The notes beneath the pieces were generated by a model that was not told the origin of the DNA, ran no database searches, and saw nothing but the letters and a program-made list of their open reading frames with translations. This document shows positions 1 to 8,863 of a stretch of 64,000 bases of DNA, piece after piece. The stretch's first letter is position 1. Each line of letters opens with the position of its first letter. This DNA comes from CAYSCW01 sp964449165 (GTDB lineage Bacteria > Acidobacteriota > Aminicenantia > Aminicenantales > Aminicenantaceae): contig CAYVAT010000007.1 of assembly GCA_964449165.1 (NCBI GenBank), forward strand, positions 1 through 64,000. Reading direction: 5' to 3'. The position numbers were made by a program, and so were the translations under genes.

Positions 1-60
1 ATTCCTGTCACTATTCTATGTTAATTTCCGCAAAAATTCAAAACACACTGGAAGCCTTTC

Positions 61-210
61 CACTTCCGTGATGAGTGAAAATTCTTTATTCAGTTAGGCA
101 GCAAGGCAGCGGTTTAAGTCTATCCAAAGCATGAATCGGAATGCAGGAAGGTATTTGGCGTGGATGGACAGAAACGCACGCTTTTATCAGCCATCACGGA
201 AATAGAAGTG
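61..210. repeat. ~150-bp intergenic inverted-repeat element, copy A
   Basis: The ends are imperfect terminal inverted repeats: CACTTCCGTGAT at 61-72 and ATCACGG...AAGTG at 193-210. An inner stem pairs about 110-125 (CGGTTT..TATCC) with about 162-176 (GGATGGACAGAAACG). It aligns end to end with the element at 32882-33030, which has almost the same length, and its right half matches 9944-10110. It contains no credible ORF. Bases 1-60 and 211-410 hold nothing else I can recognise apart from the Shine-Dalgarno of the next gene. Confidence 0.6.
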
Positions 211-410
211 CTATCAAACACACTTAGCAAAAAGTAATAGGAATCAGGCTTCACCATCAAATAAAGCCCTTGAACTTTGTTCTTGCCATAGGCATTAGTG
301 CGTGTCGAGGTCTAGCACAAAAGGATCCCATAATCTTGAAAATAGAAAAAAGTCATGATAACTTAGCCAATAAAACATAGTGAATGATATATGATCTCTG
401 AGGAGGAGAT

Positions 411-1595
411 ATGATTACCTTAATTCAAAACGGGAATATTTACGCCCCAGAGTCCCTGGGGCAAAAGGATATCCTGATCTGTGGAAATAAAATCGTCGCC
501 ATCGATCAGCCAGGAAAAATAAAGATCCATGGAATCGTTCTTAAAACAGTCGATGCTTCAGGAAAAATAGTGGTGCCTGGTTTTATCGACAGCCACGCTC
601 ATATCTTAGGTGGAGGAGGTGAAGGAGGCCCAGCCACCAGAGCACCTGAAATCAAGATAGAAGACATCCTCCAGTGCGGAGTGTCCACAGTTATTGGTTG
701 CCTGGGAACCGATGGCACAACCCGACATATGGAATCCCTCCTGGCTAAGGCGAGAGGTCTTGAGGTTGAGGGAATTTCTACCTACATTTTTTCTGGTTCT
801 TACCAAATTCCTGTTGTGACTATTACAGGAAAAGTATGCTCAGACCTTGTTCTCATCGAAAAAGTCATAGGGGCAGGGGAGATTGCCATCTCTGATCACC
901 GTTCTTCTCAACCTACCTTTGAAGAAATCGCCCGCTTGGCGGCAGAGTGCCGGGTAGGAGGGATGCTGGGAGGAAAAGCAGGCGTTCTTCATCTTCACCT
1001 GGGAGATGGTCCTCGTCGACTGGAAATGCTGTTCAAACTGATTAAGGAAACAGAAATCCCACCTACTCAGGTCATCCCCACCCATGTCAACCGAAATCTC
1101 CAACTGTTGGAAGAAGCTATCGCTTTTATTCTTCAAGGGGGATTTTTCGACCTGACAGCTGGACTCGACCCAGAACCTGAGAATAAGGACGAGATAAGCG
1201 TTGCTGCAGCTGTCTTACTCTGTAAGAAAAAAAATGCTCCTCTTAGCCGGATCACTGTTAGTTCAGATAGTAATGGAAGCTTTCCAGTCTTCGACAAAAA
1301 AGCAAACTTGGTGGGACTAACCATCGCCACTCAAAAATCGTTGCTTACAAATTTTCAGTATATGATAAAAAATAATATCCTCTCTTTGGAGGAAGGCTTA
1401 AGACTTTTTTCATCCAATCCTGCTCATTTCTATAAGCTTGAGCAGAAAGGTAAAATCCAGGCGGGAAGGGATGCCGATCTTCTGTTTTTCGACCAAAATT
1501 ATAACATTACCGACTTTATTGTTCTTGGAAAGCAGATGATAGCCCAAGGGGAGCTCATCGCCAAAGGAACCTTCTCCCCAGCTTTCGATGGTTAA
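411..1595 (+). CDS. iadA: Isoaspartyl dipeptidase (beta-aspartyl peptidase), amidohydrolase family
   Basis: This enzyme hydrolyses beta-aspartyl (isoaspartyl) dipeptides released from damaged proteins; it is a cytoplasmic two-metal amidohydrolase of about 390 residues, and this one has 394. The IadA signature is clear: SHAHILGGGGEGGP (residues 61-74) supplies metal ligands H62 and H64, SDHRS is at 161-165, PTHVNRN carries H225, and VSSDSNGS carries catalytic-type D286. The position of the carbamylated lysine in E. coli IadA seems to be Glu157 (GEIAISDHRS), as in the Glu-bridged subtype of the family. The ATG follows GAGGAGG with good spacing. The NhaC-type antiporter starts 35 bp downstream on the same strand, suggesting an operon for dipeptide use with ion-coupled transport. 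Confidence 0.9.
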   Translation: MITLIQNGNIYAPESLGQKDILICGNKIVAIDQPGKIKIHGIVLKTVDASGKIVVPGFIDSHAHILGGGGEGGPATRAPEIKIEDILQCGVSTVIGCLGTDGTTRHMESLLAKARGLEVEGISTYIFSGSYQIPVVTITGKVCSDLVLIEKVIGAGEIAISDHRSSQPTFEEIARLAAECRVGGMLGGKAGVLHLHLGDGPRRLEMLFKLIKETEIPPTQVIPTHVNRNLQLLEEAIAFILQGGFFDLTAGLDPEPENKDEISVAAAVLLCKKKNAPLSRITVSSDSNGSFPVFDKKANLVGLTIATQKSLLTNFQYMIKNNILSLEEGLRLFSSNPAHFYKLEQKGKIQAGRDADLLFFDQNYNITDFIVLGKQMIAQGELIAKGTFSPAFDG

Positions 1596-1630
1596 GAAAA
1601 AAAGATAAGTAAGGAAAGCGGGAGTAAACC

Positions 1631-3058
1631 ATGAAAAAATCACAAAAAAAAGATATCACAAAAAATAAAGAGCCTAGTCTGACAGTGGCTCTCCTACCGC
1701 TTGTAGCCATGGGGCTTCTTCTTGGAGTTGGTTATGGAATCTACAAGATCCGACCGCAAGTCCTCCTGGTAGCTGCCGCCTTCATCACAGGCTGTTTAGG
1801 CTTCTTCCTCCGGTTCAGCTGGCAGGAGATGGAAAGAGGAATCGTGGATAGTATCCACAAGGCCATGCCAGCTATCCTGATCATGCTCTGTGTGGGAATT
1901 CTCATCGGTTCATGGATAGCCTCCGGCACCATCCCCATGGTCATCTACTACGGATTGAAGCTCATATCGCCCAAATACTTCCTGGTAACCGCCTGTTTTG
2001 TCTGCTCCTTGACTTCTCTCGCCACCGGAACCTCTTGGGGAACCATAGGAACTCTGGGAGTGGCCTTCATCGGAATAGCCATGGGTTTGGGTATCCCCCT
2101 CGGGCCTGCGGCCGGAGCCATAGTTGCTGGGGCCTATTTTGGCGATAAATTGTCTCCATTCTCGGATGTAACCAACCTAGCGCCTGTTGCAGCCGGTTCA
2201 AACCTCTTCGACCATATCCGTCACATGCTCTGGTCAGCCACTCCAGCCTGGCTGTTGGGGCTAGTCATCTATTTCTTGATAGGACTTGGTTATAAGGGAG
2301 GAAGAGTCGAGTCTGAGACCATGAAGATTATTATCCAGACCTTAAAGGCCAATTTTCAATTCAGCGTCTTCCTTCTCCTGCCGATGGTCATTGTCTTTTA
2401 TTTTGCTATCACCAAAAAGCCGACCATCCCTGGAATGCTCCTTTCCTCTTTTGTCGCTGGAATCTTGGCGATCATCTTCCAGAAAGCCTCTGTCACAGAA
2501 ATCGCCACAGCCATGAACACCGGTTATCAAGCCCATACCGGAGTCACTGAGGTTGACCAGCTCATCTCAAGAGGGGGAATGATGAGTATGATGGAAACCC
2601 AACTAGTAGCTTTTACAGCCTTCAGCTTCGGGGGCATCATGCAAAGAACCGGACTCCTTTCTGTCATCCTGGATAGAGTGATGAGGTTTGCCAACAAAAT
2701 CTGGAGCATCGTGCTGACTACCATCGGCTCCTCTATAGTCACCGCTATGGTAACCGGGAGTTCTTATCTGTCCATGATCATTCCGGGTGAATTGCTTGCT
2801 CCTATCTACAAGAAAGAAAGACTGGCAGCGAAGAACTTATCCCGAATTATCGAAGAGAGCGGGGCTATCATCGTTCCCCTCATTCCCTGGAGTATGGCGG
2901 GAGTGTATATTACGGGAACCATCGGCGTTTCCACCTTTACCTATCTTCCCTGGGCGATCATGAATTATGCGGCTGTAGTTATCCTGGCCCTTTACGGTTT
3001 TACCAGGTTCACTATGGCTCCTAAAATAAGGGAAGATGAAACTCAGATCGGGAGTTAA
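1631..3058 (+). CDS. Na+/H+ antiporter NhaC family protein
   Basis: This is a polytopic inner-membrane protein of 475 residues with about 11-12 hydrophobic segments, the usual size for NhaC-type antiporters. Features of the family are the GTSWGTIGTLG motif in the first half (about residues 134-144), the AGAYFGDKLSPFSD segment (about 166-179), and the VTGSSYLSMIIPGE segment in the second half. These are the conserved discontinuous-helix motifs of NhaC proteins. The N-terminus is Lys-rich and cytoplasmic. It lies 35 bp after iadA and is probably co-transcribed. Some family members exchange amino acids or malate/lactate rather than only Na+/H+, so the substrate is uncertain. Its stop overlaps the end of the convergent small gene at 3055. 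Confidence 0.85.
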   Translation: MKKSQKKDITKNKEPSLTVALLPLVAMGLLLGVGYGIYKIRPQVLLVAAAFITGCLGFFLRFSWQEMERGIVDSIHKAMPAILIMLCVGILIGSWIASGTIPMVIYYGLKLISPKYFLVTACFVCSLTSLATGTSWGTIGTLGVAFIGIAMGLGIPLGPAAGAIVAGAYFGDKLSPFSDVTNLAPVAAGSNLFDHIRHMLWSATPAWLLGLVIYFLIGLGYKGGRVESETMKIIIQTLKANFQFSVFLLLPMVIVFYFAITKKPTIPGMLLSSFVAGILAIIFQKASVTEIATAMNTGYQAHTGVTEVDQLISRGGMMSMMETQLVAFTAFSFGGIMQRTGLLSVILDRVMRFANKIWSIVLTTIGSSIVTAMVTGSSYLSMIIPGELLAPIYKKERLAAKNLSRIIEESGAIIVPLIPWSMAGVYITGTIGVSTFTYLPWAIMNYAAVVILALYGFTRFTMAPKIREDETQIGS

Positions 3059-3333
3059 CTCTCTTCATCCTCCTCGACATCTGTAAATGCCTTTTTATAT
3101 TTTTCTTGAATCTTCTTCCATCTCTCCTTCTCCAATTCAGCAGTGGCTTGAAATTTCCGGTCAACCCCTTCCCTCTTCTTCTTTTCTTTTAAGAGCAACT
3201 CGTCTAAAGTCCCTTTCTTTCTCTTGGGTTTTTCTGACCGAATCACTTCTTGAGCTACAGGATCTATCCAGAGCAGTGAATAACAGCGTGGACAATGGAG
3301 TTGAAAAACTTCCCCTCTTTTCTTGGCCTTCAT
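3055..3333 (-). CDS. Small charged protein with a CxxC knuckle, function unknown
   Basis: The 92-residue reading starts at the ATG at 3333; a longer TTG start at 3396 is open but has no ribosome site. Near the N-terminus is a single knuckle, CPRCYSLLW, preceded by a short basic stretch. The rest is a highly charged Lys/Glu-rich helix likely to form a coiled coil. It lies 73 bp downstream of the sigma-54 activator on the same strand and could be co-transcribed with it. Two cysteines alone could make half a zinc site, with a dimer completing it. I do not recognise the family. Coding potential is supported by the lack of overlap with other genes and by the knuckle. Confidence 0.55.
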   Translation of the reverse strand: MKAKKRGEVFQLHCPRCYSLLWIDPVAQEVIRSEKPKRKKGTLDELLLKEKKKREGVDRKFQATAELEKERWKKIQEKYKKAFTDVEEDEES

Positions 3334-3406
3334 TTGGAAGAAAATGTACCAAAAAATGGAAAAATGAGCAAGGGCTTGTAAACTCTGACTTTTCAAAGAT
3401 GGGTCT

Positions 3407-4804
3407 CTACGGTTTTTGGGGAAGCTGGAGGCGATGTTTCTTGATCAATTTAAAGAGCCCTTGACGGGTCAGTCCTATGGCTTCTGCCGTTTTCGTTCTG
3501 TTGTAATTCCAACGCGCCAATGCCTGATTCAAAAACCTTTTTTCAAATTCTGACTTGGCTTGCGTAAAATCATAGGGCGATGTATCACTGTTTTCTCTGC
3601 AAGGATTGAATTTTGAGGAAAGGCATCCTTCTTTAATCAGAACATCATCTCCAGATAGAATCAAACACCTTTGAATCTCACTCTGGAGCTCTCTGACATT
3701 TCCAGGCCAATCATAACTCAGCAGTCTTTCCAGGGCAGGAGGAGAAAAATAGGCTCTCTCCCGATTCATCTCTGCGCAGTATTTTTCCAGAAAATGGTCC
3801 AACAAGAAAAGGAGGTCTTCCTTTCTTTGTCTAAGAGGCTTTAGTTCGACAGTGATGATTTTAAGGCGATAATACAGATCCTCCCGAAATCTTCCTCTTT
3901 TGATCTCTTCTTCGATGTTCTTATTTGTGGCACTTACGAATCTCACATTGACCCGACGCGTACGATTCTCTCCGATTCTTCTGATTTCTCTTTCCTGAAG
4001 AAGACGAAGAAGTTTGGCTTGCAGATGAGGGGTAAGATCACAGATTTCATCCAGGAAGAAAGTCCCTCTGTCTGCTTCTTCAATCAACCCCGGGCGGTCC
4101 CTCAGAGCACCCGTAAAGGCTCCTCTGACATATCCGAACAATTCACTTTCCAAGAGAAGATCAGGAATCGCTCCGCAATTGACCGCCACAAATTGACCCT
4201 TGCGTCTTGCCCCCCTCTGGTGGATAGCTTTGGCCACAAGCTCCTTTCCTGTTCCGCTTTCTCCACAGATGAAAACCGGAGCATCTCTGTCCTTGACCTT
4301 ATCTATAAGACTGAGCATACGCTGGAAATCTGCACTCTGCCCAACAAGAAGAGGATCAGGACTTTGAGGAGACATCTTGTTGAAGTTACTCCAATCAACA
4401 CAATTCTCTAAAATCTTGCGAATTGGATTGAGCAAAGAAAACAGAATCATCAGATTCATATCAGTAAATGGACCACAAACATTTTTCTTCTCGGCATACA
4501 ACCCTCCAGATCCTCCCTTACCCAGAAAAAGAGGAACACAGACAGCACTCTCCTTTTCTCGGACAACGGAGGAGTCCCCTACAGAGAACGGTTCGGAATT
4601 TGTGCCGTCGATCATCACAGGACTCTTTTGCCGGATTGCTTTCTTGACGACTTGGAAAATGTACCGTTCATTTTTGCAGGAAGTCGGTTTTGGAGGATGC
4701 CTAAAAACAATCTGTTGCCTGTCGTTCATCAACAGAATTTCCACTTCTCGGCAGTGAATTTCCTTCTCGAGTAAATCTAATAGTTTCGAAAGAAAGGTTA
4801 TCAT
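3407..4804 (-). CDS. Sigma-54-dependent transcriptional activator, GAF-like / AAA+ / Fis-type HTH
   Basis: This is a 465-residue bacterial enhancer-binding protein. Residues 1-140 form a GAF-like sensor; there is no receiver domain or phospho-acceptor Asp pattern. The AAA+ domain has Walker A GESGTGKE (181-188), the sigma-54 contact loop GAFTGA (228-233), Walker B TFFLDEI (248-254), and the YDWPGNVREL motif. The C-terminal Fis-type helix-turn-helix includes NRTKTAEAIGLTRQGLFKLI (about 434-453). It would remodel RNA polymerase-sigma-54 at -24/-12 promoters; one such site lies in this window at 58254-58270. A small-molecule ligand, not phosphorylation, is the likely signal. The ATG has no clear Shine-Dalgarno, and an 8-bp dyad at 4811-4838 lies just upstream, suggesting autoregulation. 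Confidence 0.9.
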   Translation of the reverse strand: MITFLSKLLDLLEKEIHCREVEILLMNDRQQIVFRHPPKPTSCKNERYIFQVVKKAIRQKSPVMIDGTNSEPFSVGDSSVVREKESAVCVPLFLGKGGSGGLYAEKKNVCGPFTDMNLMILFSLLNPIRKILENCVDWSNFNKMSPQSPDPLLVGQSADFQRMLSLIDKVKDRDAPVFICGESGTGKELVAKAIHQRGARRKGQFVAVNCGAIPDLLLESELFGYVRGAFTGALRDRPGLIEEADRGTFFLDEICDLTPHLQAKLLRLLQEREIRRIGENRTRRVNVRFVSATNKNIEEEIKRGRFREDLYYRLKIITVELKPLRQRKEDLLFLLDHFLEKYCAEMNRERAYFSPPALERLLSYDWPGNVRELQSEIQRCLILSGDDVLIKEGCLSSKFNPCRENSDTSPYDFTQAKSEFEKRFLNQALARWNYNRTKTAEAIGLTRQGLFKLIKKHRLQLPQKP

Positions 4805-4810
4805 TGGCGA

Positions 4811-4838
4811 TATCGTTATGTCCGTAGGAATAACGATA
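4811..4838. promoter_or_regulatory. 8-bp inverted repeat upstream of the sigma-54 activator (candidate operator)
   Basis: TATCGTTA at 4811-4818 is repeated in inverse as TAACGATA at 4831-4838, with a 12-bp spacer. The dyad starts 7 bp before the activator's ATG (minus strand). The geometry fits a dimeric Fis-type HTH protein binding its own promoter region, or a stem-loop in the mRNA. Further upstream, TAGCTTGGC occurs twice as a direct repeat (4860-4868 and 4887-4895). Confidence 0.35.
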
Positions 4839-4920
4839 GCAGGATTCTTTTATTCTCACTAGCTTGGCGTCGGCTAATTATATGTGTAGCTTGGCAGGGA
4901 ATAATGAGGTCAGCTAAAAG

Positions 4921-7041
4921 CTATTTAGATGATTTTTTCTCAAGATCTTCTATCTTATCTGTTGTATCCCTGTATTTGGGATTCCATTTTTTGATCTCTG
5001 CAAAAAGCTCTAAGGCCTTCTTCTTCTCATCCATTTCTTCATAGAGAGAAGCTAGTTCATACTTTAGCCTGAAATACTGGTTCGAGCCTTTTTTGGATAT
5101 CTTAAGGGCTCGCTCCAACCATTCCAAGGATGGTTTATAATCCTTCTTTTTTTTATAACAAAAGCTAAGAAGGCTGTAGCAATCCAACACACGTCTCTCA
5201 TCTTCACAGGCTAACTTGAACTCCTCTATGGCCTCATTGACCAATTCCTGTCCTAAATAGGCAATCCCAAGGTTAAAATGACTCTCATAATCTTCTTTTT
5301 CGATTTTTTCTTTGATTCCCTTCTCGAATTCCTTAACTATATCGGACAATTCCTTCTCTAAATATGCTGTATCCCTTTTCAACTGCTGATTACGGATAGC
5401 CTGGATAAGGGCTATCTCTTCCTCTACCCTGCCCTCCAAATCATAGTATTCGATCTCTTTACCTTCTTGAGAGACGACAGGAATAATATCAGTTTCTGCA
5501 AAAACATCAGCAGCTGTCAACTTTTCTTCTCCGCCTTCTTCAAACAAAGTATGGAGAGTCTTCTGCCTTTTCTTTATGTCTTTTCCCAATTTCTGGATTT
5601 CTTCCTCAGCCACTCTCTCCACCCGCTCTGGAATTTCTTCTTCCTTTACCTTCGGTGAGAGTTGGTTTAATTCTCTAATTTTTTCCTCGATAACAGACTC
5701 TGAGGGAAATTTTGTCTTGAGATCCTCAAGGAGTCGCCGTGCGTTTCTTATTAAACCCTGCTCCAAATAAACATCCGCTTGAGCCAGAGTCTCCTTGATA
5801 ATCTCTCTGCTCTCATCGACGAAAACCGGAGGCTCTTCTGCTACTTTTTCTTCCTCGCTAATCCCCATCTCTTTCTTGATCTTCCTCAGCTGAGTATAAT
5901 AATCTTCATCCATGGGGAAGATTTTGTGCATTTCCCTTAGAATGGAGAGGGATTTCTCCTTCAAATTCTTCTTGCGGCATTCCTCAAGTATTGCCCTGTA
6001 AGCCAGCTCAAGATTATCCAGCTGCTTTTTGGACTTATAGATTGAGGCCAATTTTTCCAATGTGGATAGATGGGCTTTTTTAGTTGCCAGAATGAGCCCA
6101 AGCAGTCCGATAGCCTTTTCGCATTTATTCTTCTTGAGTAAAGCTTCGACCAAAGGTTCATAGAGATCAAAAGCCTCATCGAGTTTATCCTCTTGGATAT
6201 GAATCCGGCCGAGTTTTACCCTTGAGTCTACATCCTTAGGACGCAAGGAAAGAATCTTCTCGAAGGTCTCTTGAGCTTTTTTGAAGTTTTTATCTTCAAA
6301 GTAAAGAGCCCCTAACAAACCGAGTGCTTGCAGGTTTTCTTTATCTTTTTTGAGGATTTCTTGGATAAGGTCTAGAGCCTCATCCTTCTTCTTTTCTTTC
6401 TTTAGAACTTCAATCAGGTTAACCAAGGTTCTCAAATCATCTTCCCTGAGGGCTTTGGCACGACAGAGGATATCCTTGGCCTCATTCCAGTCTTTGTTCT
6501 TGATCTTGAATTCGGCTACCTCATTGAACTCAACAAGAGCTCTGTCTTCTTGGTCTGCCTCAGCATAAAGATCGGCTAAAGTCAACTTGGTCTTGTAATC
6601 CTTTTTGTCTAATTTGAGGACTTTCTCGTATGCAAGAATGGCTTCTTTGGTCTTTTTCTCGTTTCTTAAACGGCTGGCAGTATCCAGATATTTCTTCTTA
6701 GCCTCGGAAAGAAACCCTTGATCAGCAAGAAGATCAGCCAGTCTGATGGCTGCTTCCTCGTCTGTCGGGCATAATCTGTTTATTTTCTTATAAATAGCAA
6801 GGGATTTTGTGAAAAGGCTTTTCTCTTCATAGAAATCGGCGACTTTTTTAAACTCAGCAATCGCCTTTTCAACCTGATCAGCCTGTATGTACAGATCGCC
6901 GATAACATTTCTCATGTTGAGGTCCTGAGGATCAGCAGTGAGCAATTTCTTGTATTCAGCGATGGCTTCCTGGAGTTTACCTTTCCTCACGTATTTCTTT
7001 GCGAGCTCTAAAATTTTCTTCTTATCTTTTTCAGAATACAT
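4921..7041 (-). CDS. Large cytoplasmic TPR protein
   Basis: This 706-residue protein has no signal peptide and consists almost wholly of tetratricopeptide-type helical pairs. The first block spans about residues 1-400, for example KGKLQEAIAEYKKLLTADP at the N-terminus and KNFKKAQETFEKILSLRP near residue 250. A linker rich in Glu/Lys/Pro follows (about 400-430), then a middle segment, and a C-terminal TPR block from about residue 570 (YESHFNLGIAYLGQELVNEA). It presumably scaffolds a protein complex; the partner is unknown. Its ATG overlaps the rnhB stop by 11 bp, so it sits at the end of the rpsP operon and is translationally coupled. It is followed by a 116-bp gap before the sigma-54 activator. 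Confidence 0.8.
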   Translation of the reverse strand: MYSEKDKKKILELAKKYVRKGKLQEAIAEYKKLLTADPQDLNMRNVIGDLYIQADQVEKAIAEFKKVADFYEEKSLFTKSLAIYKKINRLCPTDEEAAIRLADLLADQGFLSEAKKKYLDTASRLRNEKKTKEAILAYEKVLKLDKKDYKTKLTLADLYAEADQEDRALVEFNEVAEFKIKNKDWNEAKDILCRAKALREDDLRTLVNLIEVLKKEKKKDEALDLIQEILKKDKENLQALGLLGALYFEDKNFKKAQETFEKILSLRPKDVDSRVKLGRIHIQEDKLDEAFDLYEPLVEALLKKNKCEKAIGLLGLILATKKAHLSTLEKLASIYKSKKQLDNLELAYRAILEECRKKNLKEKSLSILREMHKIFPMDEDYYTQLRKIKKEMGISEEEKVAEEPPVFVDESREIIKETLAQADVYLEQGLIRNARRLLEDLKTKFPSESVIEEKIRELNQLSPKVKEEEIPERVERVAEEEIQKLGKDIKKRQKTLHTLFEEGGEEKLTAADVFAETDIIPVVSQEGKEIEYYDLEGRVEEEIALIQAIRNQQLKRDTAYLEKELSDIVKEFEKGIKEKIEKEDYESHFNLGIAYLGQELVNEAIEEFKLACEDERRVLDCYSLLSFCYKKKKDYKPSLEWLERALKISKKGSNQYFRLKYELASLYEEMDEKKKALELFAEIKKWNPKYRDTTDKIEDLEKKSSK

Positions 7042-7696
7042 TTTTGCTCTGTCTAAGATTAAAGCTCATTCGATGAAGAGCAGTTGGGCCTTTTTCTTTT
7101 AAGGCATTAAAATGCTCTCTTGTCCCATAGCCTTTATTCTTGGAAAGTGCGTAACCTTCATATATTCTGTCCAGCTTGACCATCATTTCGTCCCGGAGAA
7201 CCTTGGCGATTATGGAAGCAGCTGCAATTGTTGGACTCTTCCTGTCTCCCTGTTTCAAGCCTATCTGGGGGTAATTTACACCATTTAAACAAAAACCGTC
7301 AACCAATAGAAAATCCGGTTTCAAAGACATCATCTCGACAGCTCTTTTCATAGCTAATAACGAAGCCCAATAAATATTTTGTCGATCTATTTCAGAATTT
7401 GTGGCTAAACCTATTCCTATGGAAAGAGCGTGAGAGAGGATATGTTTTGAGAGTGTTTCTCTCTTCCGCGGGGTAAGCAGCTTGGAATCCTTCAATTCTT
7501 TGACCCACTCTGGGCGGGGGCAGCTTCCCGTAATCAGCTGAGGAGGAAAAATCACCGCTGCGGCCAAAACAGGACCGAAAAGGGCCCCTCTTCCCGCTTC
7601 ATCGACACCGGCAATGTCCTTGAATCCACTTTTTACGACTTTCTTCTCAATCCAAAAACGGACCACTTTCCTTCCCCATGTCCTAGAAAGACCCAA
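7031..7696 (-). CDS. rnhB: Ribonuclease HII
   Basis: This enzyme cleaves the RNA strand of RNA-DNA hybrids and initiates ribonucleotide excision. The 221-residue product has the RNase HII core: AGVDEAGRG (29-37, catalytic D32 and E33), VDGF with the third acidic residue, and SPTIAAASIIAKVLRDE with the last catalytic Asp. Genomic order rplS-rnhB is typical. The start is uncertain: TTG at 7696 is the longest, while GTG codons near 7663-7666 lie just downstream of GGGGAAGG and would give a protein about 10 residues shorter. Its TGA overlaps the ATG of the TPR gene by 11 bp. Confidence 0.9.
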   Translation of the reverse strand: MGLSRTWGRKVVRFWIEKKVVKSGFKDIAGVDEAGRGALFGPVLAAAVIFPPQLITGSCPRPEWVKELKDSKLLTPRKRETLSKHILSHALSIGIGLATNSEIDRQNIYWASLLAMKRAVEMMSLKPDFLLVDGFCLNGVNYPQIGLKQGDRKSPTIAAASIIAKVLRDEMMVKLDRIYEGYALSKNKGYGTREHFNALKEKGPTALHRMSFNLRQSKNVF

Positions 7697-7787
7697 GAAG
7701 AGAAGAATCAGAACGTGGATGAACTTTTAACGCTTTAAATCCTGCTTTATAGATACGGCCAAAACTGCCTTGCTGTTGTGAATCTTT

Positions 7788-8129
7788 TTACCTTTTTTCT
7801 TTGAGTCGAGCAGCTTTCCCTTTACGCTTCCGAAGGTAATAGAGCTTAGCCCTCCTGACTTTTCCCTTTCGTACCACCTCTATGGTCTTAATCATCCGGG
7901 AATGCAGGGGGAATACGCGCTCCACCCCAATTCCGAAAGAAACTTTGCGTACCGTAAAAGTAGCACTCAATCCAGCCCCTCTTTTAGCTATAACATTTCC
8001 TTGAAAAATTTGAATCCTTTCTTTGTTTCCTTCCTTGATAACCACATGAACTTTGACCGTATCCCCAACATTGAAAACATCAACATCTTTCTGTCGCAAC
8101 TTTTCTTCCACCAAATCAATCTGGTTCAT
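7788..8129 (-). CDS. rplS: 50S ribosomal protein L19
   Basis: This 113-residue L19 is of normal length and lies at the 30S-50S interface in the ribosome. Conserved parts include GDTVKVHVVIKEGNKERIQ, FQGNVIAKRGAG, TFTVRKVSFGIGVERVFPLHS and the basic C-terminus KVRRAKLYYLRKRKGKAAR. The ATG follows AAGGAAAGGAAG and overlaps the trmD stop by 4 bp (ATGA arrangement), so the two are translationally coupled in the rpsP operon. Confidence 0.97.
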   Translation of the reverse strand: MNQIDLVEEKLRQKDVDVFNVGDTVKVHVVIKEGNKERIQIFQGNVIAKRGAGLSATFTVRKVSFGIGVERVFPLHSRMIKTIEVVRKGKVRRAKLYYLRKRKGKAARLKEKR

Positions 8130-8863
8130 CTTCCTTTCCTTTCTCTCTTTATTTCTTCGAGTGTTTTTTCATCTTCCAAAGATAACTCTTGCCTTTCTAA
8201 CATATCCGGCCTCCGAAGCCACGTCTTCTCAATGGATCTTTTCCTTCTCCAGTGAGCAATTTTCTCATGATCTCCAGAAAAAAGCACTCCAGGAACTTTC
8301 ATTCCTTTAAACACTCTAGGCCGTGTGTAATGAGGGAAATCCAATAATCCTTGTGCAAAGGAATCATGCCTAACCGAATCCATCTTGCCCACCACACCTG
8401 GAACAAATCTGGAAACAGCTTCCACCACAACAATTGCAGCTGATTCTCCGCCAGTCAAAACAAAATCTCCTACGGATATCTCCTCGGTGATCAAATATTC
8501 GATCACTCGCTCATCAACACCTTCATAGCGACCGCAGATGAGGATGATCTGAGATTGCCTGGCTAACTCCTCACCCAGTCTGTAATCAAATCTTCTGCCT
8601 TGAGGAGAGAGGAGGTAAACGGGCTGCTTCTCATCTGCACGAATATTCTCCACAGCAGTAAATAAGGGCTCTGGTTTCAGAACCATGCCCTCCCCGCCCC
8701 CATAGGGACGGTCATCGACCTGCCTGTGCTTGTCCAAGGCATAGTCTCTCAAATTGTGAACATGTATCTCTACCAGGTTTCTCTCAAGAGCCTTTTTGAT
8801 GACACCTGCTGAGAAAGCACTCCCAAAAATTCCCGGGAATATGGTGATTATATCAAATCTCAT
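8126..8863 (-). CDS. trmD: tRNA (guanine-N1)-methyltransferase TrmD
   Basis: TrmD makes m1G37 in tRNAs that read CNN and CCN codons, using S-adenosylmethionine bound in a deep trefoil knot (SPOUT family); it prevents +1 frameshifting. The 245-residue length is standard. Signature segments are DIITIFPGIF at the N-terminus, DDRPYGGGEGMVLKPEP, YLLSPQGRRFDY, LICGRYEGVDERVIE, and EISVGDFVLTGGE in the knot. It overlaps rimM by 11 bp upstream and rplS by 4 bp downstream. Confidence 0.97.
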   Translation of the reverse strand: MRFDIITIFPGIFGSAFSAGVIKKALERNLVEIHVHNLRDYALDKHRQVDDRPYGGGEGMVLKPEPLFTAVENIRADEKQPVYLLSPQGRRFDYRLGEELARQSQIILICGRYEGVDERVIEYLITEEISVGDFVLTGGESAAIVVVEAVSRFVPGVVGKMDSVRHDSFAQGLLDFPHYTRPRVFKGMKVPGVLFSGDHEKIAHWRRKRSIEKTWLRRPDMLERQELSLEDEKTLEEIKRERKGR

